Assembly: GCF_001482365.1 (NCBI RefSeq)
Contig: NZ_CP013254.1
Location: forward strand, 868,001-932,000
Reading direction: 5' to 3'
DNA: 64,000 nucleotides
Origin: Kocuria flava
GTDB lineage: Bacteria > Actinomycetota > Actinomycetes > Actinomycetales > Micrococcaceae
Shown here: one piece after another, positions 25,270 through 34,453 of the stretch
Position numbering within the stretch: the stretch's first letter is position 1
Layout of the letters: each line of letters begins with the position of its first letter
The notes under the pieces: generated by a model
Told to the model about the DNA's origin: nothing
Seen by the model: only the letters and a program-made list of their open reading frames with translations
Databases searched by the model: none
Position numbers and translations under genes: made by a program

Positions 25270-28200
25270 GTGGCTCCCGCACGATCCGCCCCGGCCGAGC
25301 CCCGCCGCTGGTCCGACCTCCCGAGCGAGGAGGCCGTCCGCGCCGCCCTCGGCACCGAGACGTACGCCCGCGGCGCCGCGTACGCCCGGGCCGGGCGCGT
25401 CCACGTCCTCACCAGCGACCCCGAGCACCGGATCCTCTTCGCCGCCGTGGCCGGCAGCGCGCGCGAGCCCTACCAGACGTTCGTGCAGGTCGGCGACGCC
25501 CACGGCGCCCTGCACAGCTCGGGGCGGTGCACGTGCCCGGTGGCGGTCAACTGCAAGCACGTCGCCGCGGTGCTGGTCGCCGCGCTCCACGACCTCGGGA
25601 CCGCGGCACCGGCCACGCCCGCCTGGGAGCGCCGACTGGTCGACGTCGTGGCGGAAGCGGATGCCGAGGGTGCGGCGGGCACGCCCATCGGGCTGCAGTT
25701 CGAGCCGGAGGCCGAGCCCGATCGGTACGGCCGCCCGGCCGTGCTCCGGGTGCGGCTGCGCCCGGTGGTGCCGGGGAAGAAGACCCCCTGGGTCCGCACC
25801 GGCATCGGCTGGCGGGACCTGGCCTACCCCTACGGGGCGCGCAATCGGAGAGCGGGCCACCGGGAGGCCCTGCACGCCCTGTACCAGGCGCACCAGTCCA
25901 CGGCGTACTACTACTACGGCGACGCGGCCGTCTTCCTGGACGAGTTCGGCCCGGCGCTGTGGCCGCTGCTGCGCGACGCCGTCGAGGCCGGGGTGCCCCT
26001 CGTGCCCGCCAAGCGGGCCGTGGGCGCCGTCGTCCTCGCCGAGGCGCCGGCGGCGCTGTCCCTGGACCTGACCCGGGACGGGAACGGGATGACGGCCGCC
26101 CCCGTCGTCCACGTCCCGGGCGTGGACGACGACGGCGCCTCCCTCTCGTTCGTCGGCGAACCCGCCCACGGGGTCGTTCTCCAGCGCTCCGGCGGGGAGG
26201 CCGGGCTCGTCCTCGCCCCGCTCGAGCGCCCGCTGACCCGGCAGGCCTCCGCGCTGGTCGCGGCCGGGCCGCTGCACGTGCCCGGCGAGGACGTCGCCCG
26301 CTTCCTGGCCGAGTACTACCCCGCGCTGTCCCGCATCGTCGCCGTCCGCTCTCCCGACGGGTCGGTCGAGCTGCCCGAGATCGCCCCGCCGCGCCTGGGG
26401 CTGACGCTGACCTACGACGGCCCCCGGGAGGTGGCCCTGGCGTGGTCGTTCCGGTACGACGTCGACGGCGCCGGCCGGACCGTGCCGATCGACGCCGCCG
26501 GCGGACCGGGCCGCGACCGGGCCGCCGAGCAGGCCCTCCTGTGCGGCCTCACGCTGCCCGGCGGGCTCGGCGCCGCCATCTCCGCCGGGCCGGGCACACC
26601 CGGGCCCGCCCCCACCGCCCGGCTGCGCGGGGTCGACGCCGCGGTGTTCACCGAGGAGACGGTCCCCGCCCTGCGCGAGCAGGGCGTCGTCGTCGACGTC
26701 GTCGGCGAGGCGGTCGAGTACCGGCGTTCCGACGCGGCGCCGGTCGTGCGGATCTCGGCCACGGACTCCGAGGACGCGGACTGGTTCGACCTCGGCGTCA
26801 CGGTGGAGATCGACGGCGAGCGGATCCCCTTCCAGCAGCTCTTCGTCGCCCTCGCCGGTCAGGAGGACCACCTCGTGCTCGACAGCGGCACGTGGTTCTC
26901 GATCGACCGGCCCGAGCTCGACCGGCTCCGGCAGCTCATCGAGGAGGCCGGGGCGCTGACCGACCGCGAGCCGGGCCGGCTGCGCGTCACCACGTACCAG
27001 GCCGGGCTGTGGGAGGAGCTCGCGGCGCTGGGCGTCGTCGAGGCGCAGAGCGAGCGGTGGTCCGCCGCCGTCGGCCGTCTGCTCGCCGGGGAGGGCGCCG
27101 ACCCGCCCGCGCCGCCCGCCGGGCTGGTCGCCACCCTGCGTCCCTACCAGCTCGAGGGCTACCGGTGGCTCGCCCACCTCTGGGACGCCGGGCTCGGCGG
27201 GATCCTCGCCGACGACATGGGCCTGGGCAAGACCGTCCAGACCCTCGCCGCCGTCCTGCGCGCCCGGGAGAACGGCACGCTCCCCGCGCCGGTGCTCGTC
27301 GTCGCCCCGACGTCGGTCGTGGGCAACTGGGCCGAGGAGGCCGCCCGGTTCGCCCCCGGCCTGGCGGTGACCGCGGTCGAGCGGACGGAGCAGAAGGCCG
27401 GGCGGGCGCTCGCGGAGACCGTGGCGGGCGCCGACCTCGTCGTCACCTCCTACGCCCTGTTCCGCATCGACGAGCAGGCCTACCAGGGGCTGACGTGGAG
27501 CGGGCTCGTGCTCGACGAGGCCCAGTTCGTCAAGAACCACCACGCCAAGACCTACCAGTGCGCCCGGCGGCTCGCCGCGCCGTTCAAGCTCGCGATCACC
27601 GGGACGCCGCTGGAGAACAGCCTCATGGACCTGTGGTCGCTCCTGTCGATCGCCGCCCCCGGCGTGTACCCGGACCCGAAGGCCTTCACCGAGACCTACC
27701 GCAAGCCCATCGAACGCGGCGACGCCCCGGAGCTGCTGGGCACGCTGCGCCGCCGGATCCGCCCCTTCATCCGCCGGCGCACCAAAGAGCAGGTCACCGC
27801 CGACCTGCCGCCCAAGCAGGAGCAGGTGATCGGCGTCCAGCTCAACCCGCGGCACGCCAAGATCTACCAGACCCACCTGCAGCGCGAGCGCCGGAAGGTC
27901 CTGAGCCTGCTCGACGACGTCGACAAGAACCGGTTCACGATCCTGAGGTCCCTGACCCTGCTGCGACAGCTCGCCCTCGACCCCGCCCTGGTGGACGAGC
28001 AGTACGCCACGGTGCGCTCGAGCAAGATCGACGTCCTCCTCGAACAGCTGCAGGACGTCGTCGGCGGCGGGCACCGGGCGCTGGTGTTCAGCCAGTTCAC
28101 CGGCTTCCTCAAGGCCGTCCGCGACCGGCTCGACGCCGAGGGCATCGCCTACGTCTACCTCGACGGGCGCACCCGCCACCGCGCCCGGCGGATCGAGGAG

Positions 28201-28524
28201 TTCAAGACCGGCACGGCACCGGTGTTCCTCATCAGCCTCAAGGCGGGCGGCTTCGGGCTGAACCTCACCGAGGCGGACTACTGCTTTCTCCTCGATCCGT
28301 GGTGGAACCCCGCCGCCGAGGCGCAGGCCGTGGACCGGACCCACCGGATCGGGCAGGAGAAGAACGTCATGGTCTACCGGCTCGTGGCCGACGAGACCAT
28401 CGAGGAGAAGGTCGTGGAGCTGCAGCACCGCAAGCGCGACCTCTTCGACAGGGTCGTCGACGAGGGCGGGGAGCTGTCCGCGCCGCTGAGCGCGGCGGAC
28501 ATCCAGGAGCTGCTGGCGCCGTAG
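25270..28524 (+). CDS. SWIM zinc-finger SNF2-family helicase
   Basis: This 1084-residue protein has a SWIM zinc finger at about residues 88-98 (CTCPVAVNCKH), a long middle domain without named motifs, and a SNF2 ATPase in the C-terminal third: Walker A DDMGLGKTVQ near 650, DEAQ box LVLDEAQFVKN, ITGTPLENSLMDLWSL, VFSQFTGFL and motif VI VDRTHRIGQEK. Bacterial members of this HepA/RapA-like group are thought to remodel protein-DNA or transcription complexes. Some SNF2 proteins act in defence systems, but this gene has no such partner and looks like a common chromosomal gene. The GTG start lacks a strong ribosome binding site, and the start could differ by a few codons. Confidence 0.88.
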   Translation: MAPARSAPAEPRRWSDLPSEEAVRAALGTETYARGAAYARAGRVHVLTSDPEHRILFAAVAGSAREPYQTFVQVGDAHGALHSSGRCTCPVAVNCKHVAAVLVAALHDLGTAAPATPAWERRLVDVVAEADAEGAAGTPIGLQFEPEAEPDRYGRPAVLRVRLRPVVPGKKTPWVRTGIGWRDLAYPYGARNRRAGHREALHALYQAHQSTAYYYYGDAAVFLDEFGPALWPLLRDAVEAGVPLVPAKRAVGAVVLAEAPAALSLDLTRDGNGMTAAPVVHVPGVDDDGASLSFVGEPAHGVVLQRSGGEAGLVLAPLERPLTRQASALVAAGPLHVPGEDVARFLAEYYPALSRIVAVRSPDGSVELPEIAPPRLGLTLTYDGPREVALAWSFRYDVDGAGRTVPIDAAGGPGRDRAAEQALLCGLTLPGGLGAAISAGPGTPGPAPTARLRGVDAAVFTEETVPALREQGVVVDVVGEAVEYRRSDAAPVVRISATDSEDADWFDLGVTVEIDGERIPFQQLFVALAGQEDHLVLDSGTWFSIDRPELDRLRQLIEEAGALTDREPGRLRVTTYQAGLWEELAALGVVEAQSERWSAAVGRLLAGEGADPPAPPAGLVATLRPYQLEGYRWLAHLWDAGLGGILADDMGLGKTVQTLAAVLRARENGTLPAPVLVVAPTSVVGNWAEEAARFAPGLAVTAVERTEQKAGRALAETVAGADLVVTSYALFRIDEQAYQGLTWSGLVLDEAQFVKNHHAKTYQCARRLAAPFKLAITGTPLENSLMDLWSLLSIAAPGVYPDPKAFTETYRKPIERGDAPELLGTLRRRIRPFIRRRTKEQVTADLPPKQEQVIGVQLNPRHAKIYQTHLQRERRKVLSLLDDVDKNRFTILRSLTLLRQLALDPALVDEQYATVRSSKIDVLLEQLQDVVGGGHRALVFSQFTGFLKAVRDRLDAEGIAYVYLDGRTRHRARRIEEFKTGTAPVFLISLKAGGFGLNLTEADYCFLLDPWWNPAAEAQAVDRTHRIGQEKNVMVYRLVADETIEEKVVELQHRKRDLFDRVVDEGGELSAPLSAADIQELLAP

Positions 28525-28581
28525 CGCGCGCGGCCCGGGCGCGGTGCGCCTCCTTCCGTCGGTGCCTCCCGGTGTCCCGGA

Positions 28582-29763
28582 TCAGGCGTCACCACGTCCC
28601 GCGTCGGTGCCGACGGGCGCCCTCCGCGGTGCGCCGGGCAGCACCAGCGCCGCTCCGCCGAGCAGCGACACGGCGGCGGTGAGGACCAGCACGGCTCCCA
28701 GTCCCAGGCCGGGGATGATCGCCCCGGCCAGGGCGGGTGCGACGACCGAGCTGACGCCCCCCACGACCAGGCAGGTCGTGAACGCCGCGCCGGCGCGGTC
28801 CGGGACCAGCTCGGCCGTCCAGACCGCGACCACCGCCGAGCCCGTCATGTACCCCACGCCGAAGACGCCGGCCGAGGCCATCGTCGCGGTCAGGGAGTCG
28901 CCGGCCAGCCCGAGGAGCGCCAGCGCCGCGCCCACGGTCACGAGGCACAGCGCGGCGACCCGCCGGCTGCCCAGTCGCCGGGCGAGGTTCCCGGTCGCCG
29001 CGCCCGCCAACCCGGTGAGGCCGACGGCCGCGTAGAGCGCGGGGACGGCCGCGGCCGGGAGGGCGCCGCGGTCGAGGACGTCGGCCGCGTAGGTGAGGTA
29101 GACGACGATGACCGCGAAGAAGACGATCGAGTAGGCGGCCGGGACCCGGAGCGCTGCCGCCGGAGAGGAGGCGCCGTCCCGTGGGTGCGGGCGCGGGGTC
29201 GGTCCGGTGCGCGGCACCAGGCGGAGGTTCACGACTGCGGCGGCCACCGCGGCCAGGGCGATGCCGGCCCACACCAGGCGCCACGGGCCGAGCGCGGCGA
29301 GGACGGCCAGGGCGGCCAGCAGCAGCAGTCCGCCGCTGGTGCCGGTCGTGATGATCGCCAGCGCTCGGGACTGCTGCCGCACGGGCACGGCACGGGTCAC
29401 GATGTCGGAGTAGGGTGCCCAGACCCAGCCGCCCGCGCTGCCGGCCAGGACGACGCCCACGGCGAGCAGCCAGGGGGTCGGCGCGAGGGTCACGATCACC
29501 GCCCCCGCGGCGCCGCAGGCCCCGCCCACGGTCGTCGGGGCGCGCGAACCGTGACGGGCGGCCAGCGGGCCCGCGAGCAGCAGGCCGGCCAGGTAGCCCG
29601 CGAAGGTGGCGCTGGAGACCAGGCCGAGCACCAGTTCGGAGAGCCCCAGGTCGTGCCGGATGCCGGGCAGCGTCAGGCCGTAGGCGTACCGGGCCATGCC
29701 GAAGGCGACCCCGACCACCGCCGCGCCCGCCAGGCCGATGCGGTTGCCCGCGGAGAGTGCCAT
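28582..29763 (-). CDS. Major facilitator transporter
   Basis: This 393-residue, very hydrophobic protein has about 12 predicted helices. The first (GLAGAAVVGVAFGMARYAYG) and the short motif GPLAARHGSR after the second or third helix fit the MFS fold, with resemblance to the YbfB/YjiJ-like group. The substrate is unknown. GAAGGGACA lies just before the ATG. It is divergent from the preceding SNF2 gene's direction and may be co-transcribed with nothing; the neighbouring frameshifted gene on the same strand is about 70 bp upstream. Confidence 0.85.
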   Translation of the reverse strand: MALSAGNRIGLAGAAVVGVAFGMARYAYGLTLPGIRHDLGLSELVLGLVSSATFAGYLAGLLLAGPLAARHGSRAPTTVGGACGAAGAVIVTLAPTPWLLAVGVVLAGSAGGWVWAPYSDIVTRAVPVRQQSRALAIITTGTSGGLLLLAALAVLAALGPWRLVWAGIALAAVAAAVVNLRLVPRTGPTPRPHPRDGASSPAAALRVPAAYSIVFFAVIVVYLTYAADVLDRGALPAAAVPALYAAVGLTGLAGAATGNLARRLGSRRVAALCLVTVGAALALLGLAGDSLTATMASAGVFGVGYMTGSAVVAVWTAELVPDRAGAAFTTCLVVGGVSSVVAPALAGAIIPGLGLGAVLVLTAAVSLLGGAALVLPGAPRRAPVGTDAGRGDA

Positions 29764-29835
29764 GCGTGTCCCTTCGTCCTGCGGCGTGCGCCGTTGCCGG
29801 GCCGGCCGGCGATCTCCCGGCCGCTCAGCGCGGCG

Positions 29836-30385
29836 TCATGACGTCCGGCGCTGATGGTGGATGAGCAGCCGCGCGTAGCCGTCCAGCAGACGGTCGACGA
29901 GATCCACCTTCAGGTATTCGTCCTCGGAGATCCTGCGCACGGTGTGCAGGGACGTCCCGTCGTACTCGACGGGCGCGGGCAGATCCAGGGGGCCGCCGGG
30001 GGGGCTCCACGGCCAGTCTCCACGCCCCCAGGTCCGTCTGCGGGGTGGAGCCGCCGACCGGTGTGCGCGCCCACAGCCGCCCGTCCGTGCCGACGACCAG
30101 GCCGCGGACGACGTGCCACCCGTGGCCGCACGTGACCCGGGAGAACGCCCGGCCGACGAGGGGATAGGACCGGGCGTCCCGGGGGACGTACACGAGGGTG
30201 GCCGGTTTCAGTCCCTCCGTGCGCAGCAGCTCGCTCGCCTCGACCCCCACCTGCCGGACGTGCTCCAGGGCCCGCCGGAGGCCCTCGTCGTGCCGGGCGG
30301 GATCGGGCGGGATCCGTGCGCCAGGCTCCGGCGCGGACGCCTCCACGGCGTCGGCCCGGGAGCGACGCTCGTCCTCGATGCTCAT
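29836..30385 (-). pseudogene. Paralogue of the 34454 gene, frameshifted in a 7-C run
   Basis: From ATG 30385 the protein starts MSIEDERR and matches the intact paralogue at 34454-35002 (GVEASELLR, VVGTDGRLWARTP). After VEPP the frame is lost. If one base of the seven-G run at 29998-30004 (C on the coding strand) is dropped, the frame continues as GGPLDLPAPVEYDGTSLH and ends DGYARLLIHHQRRTS at 29836, just as in the paralogue. This could be a decayed gene, a phase-variable tract, or a sequencing error in a homopolymer. The family is unknown to me; the conserved parts suggest a small soluble protein. Confidence 0.72.
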
Positions 30386-30528
30386 GCCGGCCCCTCACTC
30401 GGGCGGCCGCGATCGACTGTGGGCCACCTCACTCGGGAGACGATCCTACTGGGTGCGGCGAGGCGCCGCCCGGAGTCCTCCGGGCGGCGCCTCGCGGTCA
30501 CCTCAGGTGCCGCAGCGCGGCGGACGCG

Positions 30529-31872
30529 CTACAGCGCGCCGTTCTCCCACGGGCCGGTGATCGCGTAGGTGATGCCGGGGCTCTGCACGTTGAAGAACAG
30601 GATCCGGCCGTCCGGGCTGAACGTGGCCCCGGCCAGCTCGCTGGTGTTCGGGGAGTTCAGCTCCACCAGGTCGAAGATCAGCCCGTCGGTGGTGACCCCG
30701 CGCAGCAGGTCCTTGCCGCCGCCGTCCTCGCACAGCACCAGACCGCCGGTGTTCGGGGACACACAGAGGTTGTCCGGGGCCTGCAGCACCTCCGGGTCGG
30801 TGGACTCGTAGACGAGCACGAGCTGACCGCCGGAGTTCCCGCGGGGCCGGTACTCCCACACCTGACCCAGGCCGGCGTCGCCGCCGCTGGTGGAGTTGAT
30901 GTAGATCGAGCCGTCGCCGTACCAGGCGCCCTCGAGCCGGGCGAAGACCGCGCCGCCCTGGCCGTAGCCCTGCTTGAACACGGCCAGGGTGTCGGTGCTG
31001 TCCGGGTCCGGGTCCGCGATGTCGACCCACTCGGCCGGGAGGGGCGTGCCGACGCGCTGGCTGAAGCGGGTGTCGTACTGGGGCCGGTCCTTGACGGCCA
31101 GCATCTGCAGCCGTCCGCCGGCGGCCAGGTCGTCCCGGTCGTCGGGGATGAACCGATAGAACCCCGAGGTGCCGCGGTCCTCGGTCTCGTAGACGATGCC
31201 GGTCTTCGGGTCGATCGCGACGGCCTCGTGGGTGAAGCGGCCCATCGCCTTCAGCGGCACCGGGTCGACGGGCGCGGTGGCGCCGGCCGGGACCTCGAAC
31301 ACGTAGCCGTGCGGGTGCGCGACGTCCAGGCCGGTGAACGTCTCCTCGCAGGTCGGCCAGGTCCCGGCCGGGGTGGGGCCACCGGCGCAGTTGCGGATGG
31401 TGCCGGTCAGCGACGGGTAGGTGCTGACCAGGGACATGGTGGCCGGGTCGAAGACCAGGTTGGTCGTGCCGCCGGCGGCGTTCGGGTCGTAGCTGCGCGC
31501 GCCGAAGGCCGGTCCCTCCGCCTGCTCGTGGTTGCGCACCAGGTTGATCATGCCGTTCTCGCCGGGGAACGCGGCCATGCCGTCGTGCTTGCCCGGCGTC
31601 GGCGTGCCGTCGCTCATCGGGGTGCCGGTGTGGCCGAAGGCCACGTAGGAGAAGCCGGCCGGCAGCAGCAGCTCCCCGCCCGGGGCGGGCTGCAGCGCCC
31701 CGTAGCCGCCGTTGTCCGGAGCCTGCATCGTGTCGTTGCCGCGCGCACGCCCCTCGGCGGCGTGCGCGGTGTTCCCCATCAGCGCGGACAGCGCGGCGGC
31801 GGCGCTCAGCGCCCCGCCGGCCTTCAGGAGTCCGCGGCGCCCCATCGTCGTCCGGGTCTGTTGTGCGCTCAT
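30529..31872 (-). CDS. PhoX-like alkaline phosphatase, Tat-exported
   Basis: This 447-residue protein starts at ATG 31872. Its signal peptide has a twin-arginine motif (GRRGLLKAGGALSAAAALS) ending near TAHAAEG. The body resembles PhoX (DUF839) phosphatases: LLPAGFSYVAFGHTG, LVRNHEQAEGP, THEAVAIDPKTGIVYETED, FARLEGAWYGDGSIYINS and SGGDAGLGQVWEY, with a beta-propeller-like rhythm. PhoX enzymes use calcium and iron to free phosphate from organic esters outside the cell. No Pho-box-like direct repeat is obvious upstream. The gene is alone on its strand. Confidence 0.85.
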   Translation of the reverse strand: MSAQQTRTTMGRRGLLKAGGALSAAAALSALMGNTAHAAEGRARGNDTMQAPDNGGYGALQPAPGGELLLPAGFSYVAFGHTGTPMSDGTPTPGKHDGMAAFPGENGMINLVRNHEQAEGPAFGARSYDPNAAGGTTNLVFDPATMSLVSTYPSLTGTIRNCAGGPTPAGTWPTCEETFTGLDVAHPHGYVFEVPAGATAPVDPVPLKAMGRFTHEAVAIDPKTGIVYETEDRGTSGFYRFIPDDRDDLAAGGRLQMLAVKDRPQYDTRFSQRVGTPLPAEWVDIADPDPDSTDTLAVFKQGYGQGGAVFARLEGAWYGDGSIYINSTSGGDAGLGQVWEYRPRGNSGGQLVLVYESTDPEVLQAPDNLCVSPNTGGLVLCEDGGGKDLLRGVTTDGLIFDLVELNSPNTSELAGATFSPDGRILFFNVQSPGITYAITGPWENGAL

Positions 31873-32234
31873 GTGGTCGTGGTCCTCACTGGCTCGGTCG
31901 GCTGCTTCCGGGGACCGACTCCACCAAGGGCGGGCGAACAGCGGGCCAGCGCGCCGTGAACCGCCCGTATCGGGCACGTGGCCGGTCCTGTTGCGTCCGT
32001 GAACGCAGCCACCGGGAAGTGGGAAGGGGCGGTCCCCGCCGCCGGGCGCTGCCCGCCCCGCGGGCCGGACCGGGCCCGGGGGCGTGCCGCGGCCCGGAGG
32101 CGGTCCGGAACGTCACGGGACGGTGCCCGGAGCGCACGACGACGACGGCGGGGCGCGGCAGCCGCCCCCGGTGGGGCTAGCGTGAGGTGGGCGCGGTCGT
32201 CCCGCGCCCACCCGTCCCGCCGTGAAAGGCCCGC
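31873..32234. other. 362-bp divergent intergenic region, no gene seen
   Basis: This region separates the leftward PhoX-like gene from the rightward MFS gene. It is extremely GC-rich in its right half, and I find no convincing gene. Promoters for both genes should lie here, but no clear -35/-10 pair stands out. Confidence 0.6.
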
Positions 32235-33467
32235 ATGTTCCTCCGCTCCGGTGCCGCGCCCCGCCGCCGGCCCCTGCTGCCCGCGCGGGCGGCGTTCTGG
32301 GTGCAGGCCTCCGTGCTGCTGGTCATCATGGCCGCCTCGAGCGCGCCCAGCCCGCTGTACCCGCTCTACCAGGACCAGTGGGGCTTCCCGCCGGTCGTGC
32401 TGACGGTCATCTTCGCCGCCTACGTCGTGGCCCTGCTCGCCGCGCTGCTCACGGTGGGGGCGCTGTCCGACCACCTGGGGCGGCGCCCGGTGCTGCTGGC
32501 CGCCCTCGTGCTGGAGATCGCCGCGATGGCCGTCTTCGTCGCCGCGGACAGCGCCGGGACCCTGATCGCCGCCCGCCTGGTCCAGGGCCTGGCCACCGGC
32601 ACCGCGACCGGGGCGCTGGGCGCCTACGTCATCGAGCTCGAGCCGCGGGAGCGCCGGGGGCTGGGCACGGTGCTCACCGGCGCCGGGCCCGTGCTGGGCC
32701 TGGCCGCCGGGGCCGTGGTCTCGAGCCTGATCGTCGCGGCGGCCCCGGCGATGATCGACCTCGTCTTCCTCGTGCTGCTGGGCCTGCTCGTGCTGCAGGC
32801 CGTGGGCACCGCGCTCGGCCCCGAGACCGTGGCCCGGGCGCCCGGGGCGCTGGCCTCGCTGGTCCCGCGCGTGTCCTTCCCGCCGCAGGTGCGCCCCTCG
32901 GCGCTGTGGGTGCTGCCCGCCGCGACCGCCTGCTGGGCCCTGGGCGGGCTGATCATCTCCCTCGGCCCCAACCTCGTGCGCACCCTGACCGGGACGGAGT
33001 CGGTGGTCCTCACCGGCGTGGTCGTCGCGGCCCTGACCGGCACCGGCGGGACCGCCATCCTCTTCCTGGGTGCGACGGCCCCGCGGCGGGTGCTGGCCCT
33101 GGGCATGAGCCTGCTCGCGGCCGGGATGGCCGCCACGATCGGGGCGCTCGCGGCCGGGTCGGTGGCGCTGTACCTCGCGGCCACGGTCGTGGCCGGCGTG
33201 GGCTTCGGCGCCGGCTTCCTCGGGGTGCTGCGCACGCTGCTGCCGCAGGCGGCCCCGCACGAGCGCGCCGGGCTGCTCTCGGCGATCTACGTGGTCAGCT
33301 ACCTCTCCCACAGCATCCCGGCCGTGGCCGCCGGCGCGGTGGCGGGACCGGCCGGGCTGGTGCCCACGGCGATCGGCTACGCCGTGGCGGTGCTGCTCCT
33401 GGCCGTTCTCGTGCTCGTCGGGCTGCGCCGGAACCGGCCCGTGCCGGGCCGGGACCGCGCCGCCTGA
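32235..33467 (+). CDS. Major facilitator transporter (drug-exporter type)
   Basis: This 410-residue protein has about 12 hydrophobic helices. The MFS motif A version is GALSDHLGRRPVLL after the second helix, and the segment ARLVQGLATGTATG resembles the fourth-helix region of drug/proton antiporters. The ATG follows GTGAAAGG. The next gene, a betaine-type binding protein, begins 110 bp later on the same strand, but MFS carriers do not use binding proteins, so the two need not work together. The substrate cannot be named. Confidence 0.86.
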   Translation: MFLRSGAAPRRRPLLPARAAFWVQASVLLVIMAASSAPSPLYPLYQDQWGFPPVVLTVIFAAYVVALLAALLTVGALSDHLGRRPVLLAALVLEIAAMAVFVAADSAGTLIAARLVQGLATGTATGALGAYVIELEPRERRGLGTVLTGAGPVLGLAAGAVVSSLIVAAAPAMIDLVFLVLLGLLVLQAVGTALGPETVARAPGALASLVPRVSFPPQVRPSALWVLPAATACWALGGLIISLGPNLVRTLTGTESVVLTGVVVAALTGTGGTAILFLGATAPRRVLALGMSLLAAGMAATIGALAAGSVALYLAATVVAGVGFGAGFLGVLRTLLPQAAPHERAGLLSAIYVVSYLSHSIPAVAAGAVAGPAGLVPTAIGYAVAVLLLAVLVLVGLRRNRPVPGRDRAA

Positions 33468-33577
33468 CCGCCCCGCACCTCCCGGGCCCGCGGTGCCGTC
33501 CTCGTTACGATGCCCGAGACACGGCGCGCCGCGGCGCGGTGGTGCCGCGCGCCGACACGACACGAGAGGACACCCCC

Positions 33578-34393
33578 ATGACGTCTCCGACACCGGCCCC
33601 CGTGGTGCTGGGCCGCATCGACGAGTCCTTCCACCAGGTCGCCGCGGCCGTGGTCGAGGAGGTGCTCCTGCGCCTGGGCCACGAGGTCGAGGTGCGCGAG
33701 GGCCCGCACCCGCAGATGTACCCGCAGCTGGCCGAGGGGGAGCTGGAGCTCTTCGCGGACAGCTGGCTGCCCGGCGGCCACGGGACCTACTGGGCGGAGG
33801 TCGGCGACCGGGTCCTCGAGGTCACCCCGCTGTTCGAGGGCGCCCGGTTCTACTGGGCCGTGCCCGGCTACGTCCCCGCCGAGCTGGTCTCCTCGCTCGG
33901 TGACCTCGCCCGTCCCGAGGTCACGGCCCGGATGACCACGCTGGAGGTCCAGGGCACGACGCCGGGGGCCGGGCTGACCATGCGCTCCCAGCAGCTGGTG
34001 GCCGACTACGGGCTGGACGCGGCCGGGTGGACCCACCGGATCGGGGACCTGCAGGCGATCCTCGACACGGTCGAGCGGCGGATCGCCGCCGGCGACTGGT
34101 TCGTCACGCCCCTGTGGCAGCCGCAGTACCTCAACGACGTGCACGAGCTGCGGCCCCTGGCCGACCCGCTGGGGGTCTTCCCGCTCCCGGACCGGGCCTC
34201 GCTCGTGGCCCACCGCGGCGCCTGGGAGCGGCTGCCGCAGCGCACCCGGGAGGTGCTCGGGCGGATCCACTACCCGATCGAGGCCGTCAACGCCATGGAC
34301 CGCACGGTCAACCTCGACGGCCTCGACCCGCTCACCGCTGCCCGGCAGTGGATGGCCGGCCACGAGGACGCCGTGGCCGCCTGGCTCGCCTGA
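33578..34393 (+). CDS. OpuAC/ProX-like betaine-type substrate-binding protein, no signal peptide
   Basis: This 271-residue protein resembles glycine-betaine/choline binding proteins: VVLGRIDESFHQVAAAVVEE, ELELFADSWLPGGHGTYW, ARFYWAVPGYV, GTTPGAGL and WFVTPLWQPQYLN, with aromatic residues that could form the ligand cage. It starts at ATG 33578 behind GAGAGGA. It lacks any signal peptide or lipobox, and no permease or ATPase gene is nearby. It is thus an orphan and perhaps cytoplasmic binding protein, or an enzyme-like relative. The preceding MFS gene is the only transporter close by. Confidence 0.8.
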   Translation: MTSPTPAPVVLGRIDESFHQVAAAVVEEVLLRLGHEVEVREGPHPQMYPQLAEGELELFADSWLPGGHGTYWAEVGDRVLEVTPLFEGARFYWAVPGYVPAELVSSLGDLARPEVTARMTTLEVQGTTPGAGLTMRSQQLVADYGLDAAGWTHRIGDLQAILDTVERRIAAGDWFVTPLWQPQYLNDVHELRPLADPLGVFPLPDRASLVAHRGAWERLPQRTREVLGRIHYPIEAVNAMDRTVNLDGLDPLTAARQWMAGHEDAVAAWLA

Positions 34394-34400
34394 GCGCTCC

Positions 34401-34423
34401 CGTGCCGGGGGCCGCGGGGCACG
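34401..34423. terminator. Possible bidirectional hairpin
   Basis: CGTGCC (34401-34406) pairs with GGCACG (34418-34423) around a GC-rich centre. It lies between the convergent genes ending at 34393 and 34454. No T-run is present. Confidence 0.4.
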
Positions 34424-34453
34424 TCCTCGGGCGGGCCGTGCGCGGTGCTGCGC

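Noticed and set aside
24565..28428. 1287-codon open frame on the minus strand
   Set aside because: Antisense shadow of the SNF2 helicase gene, which has every expected motif in order.
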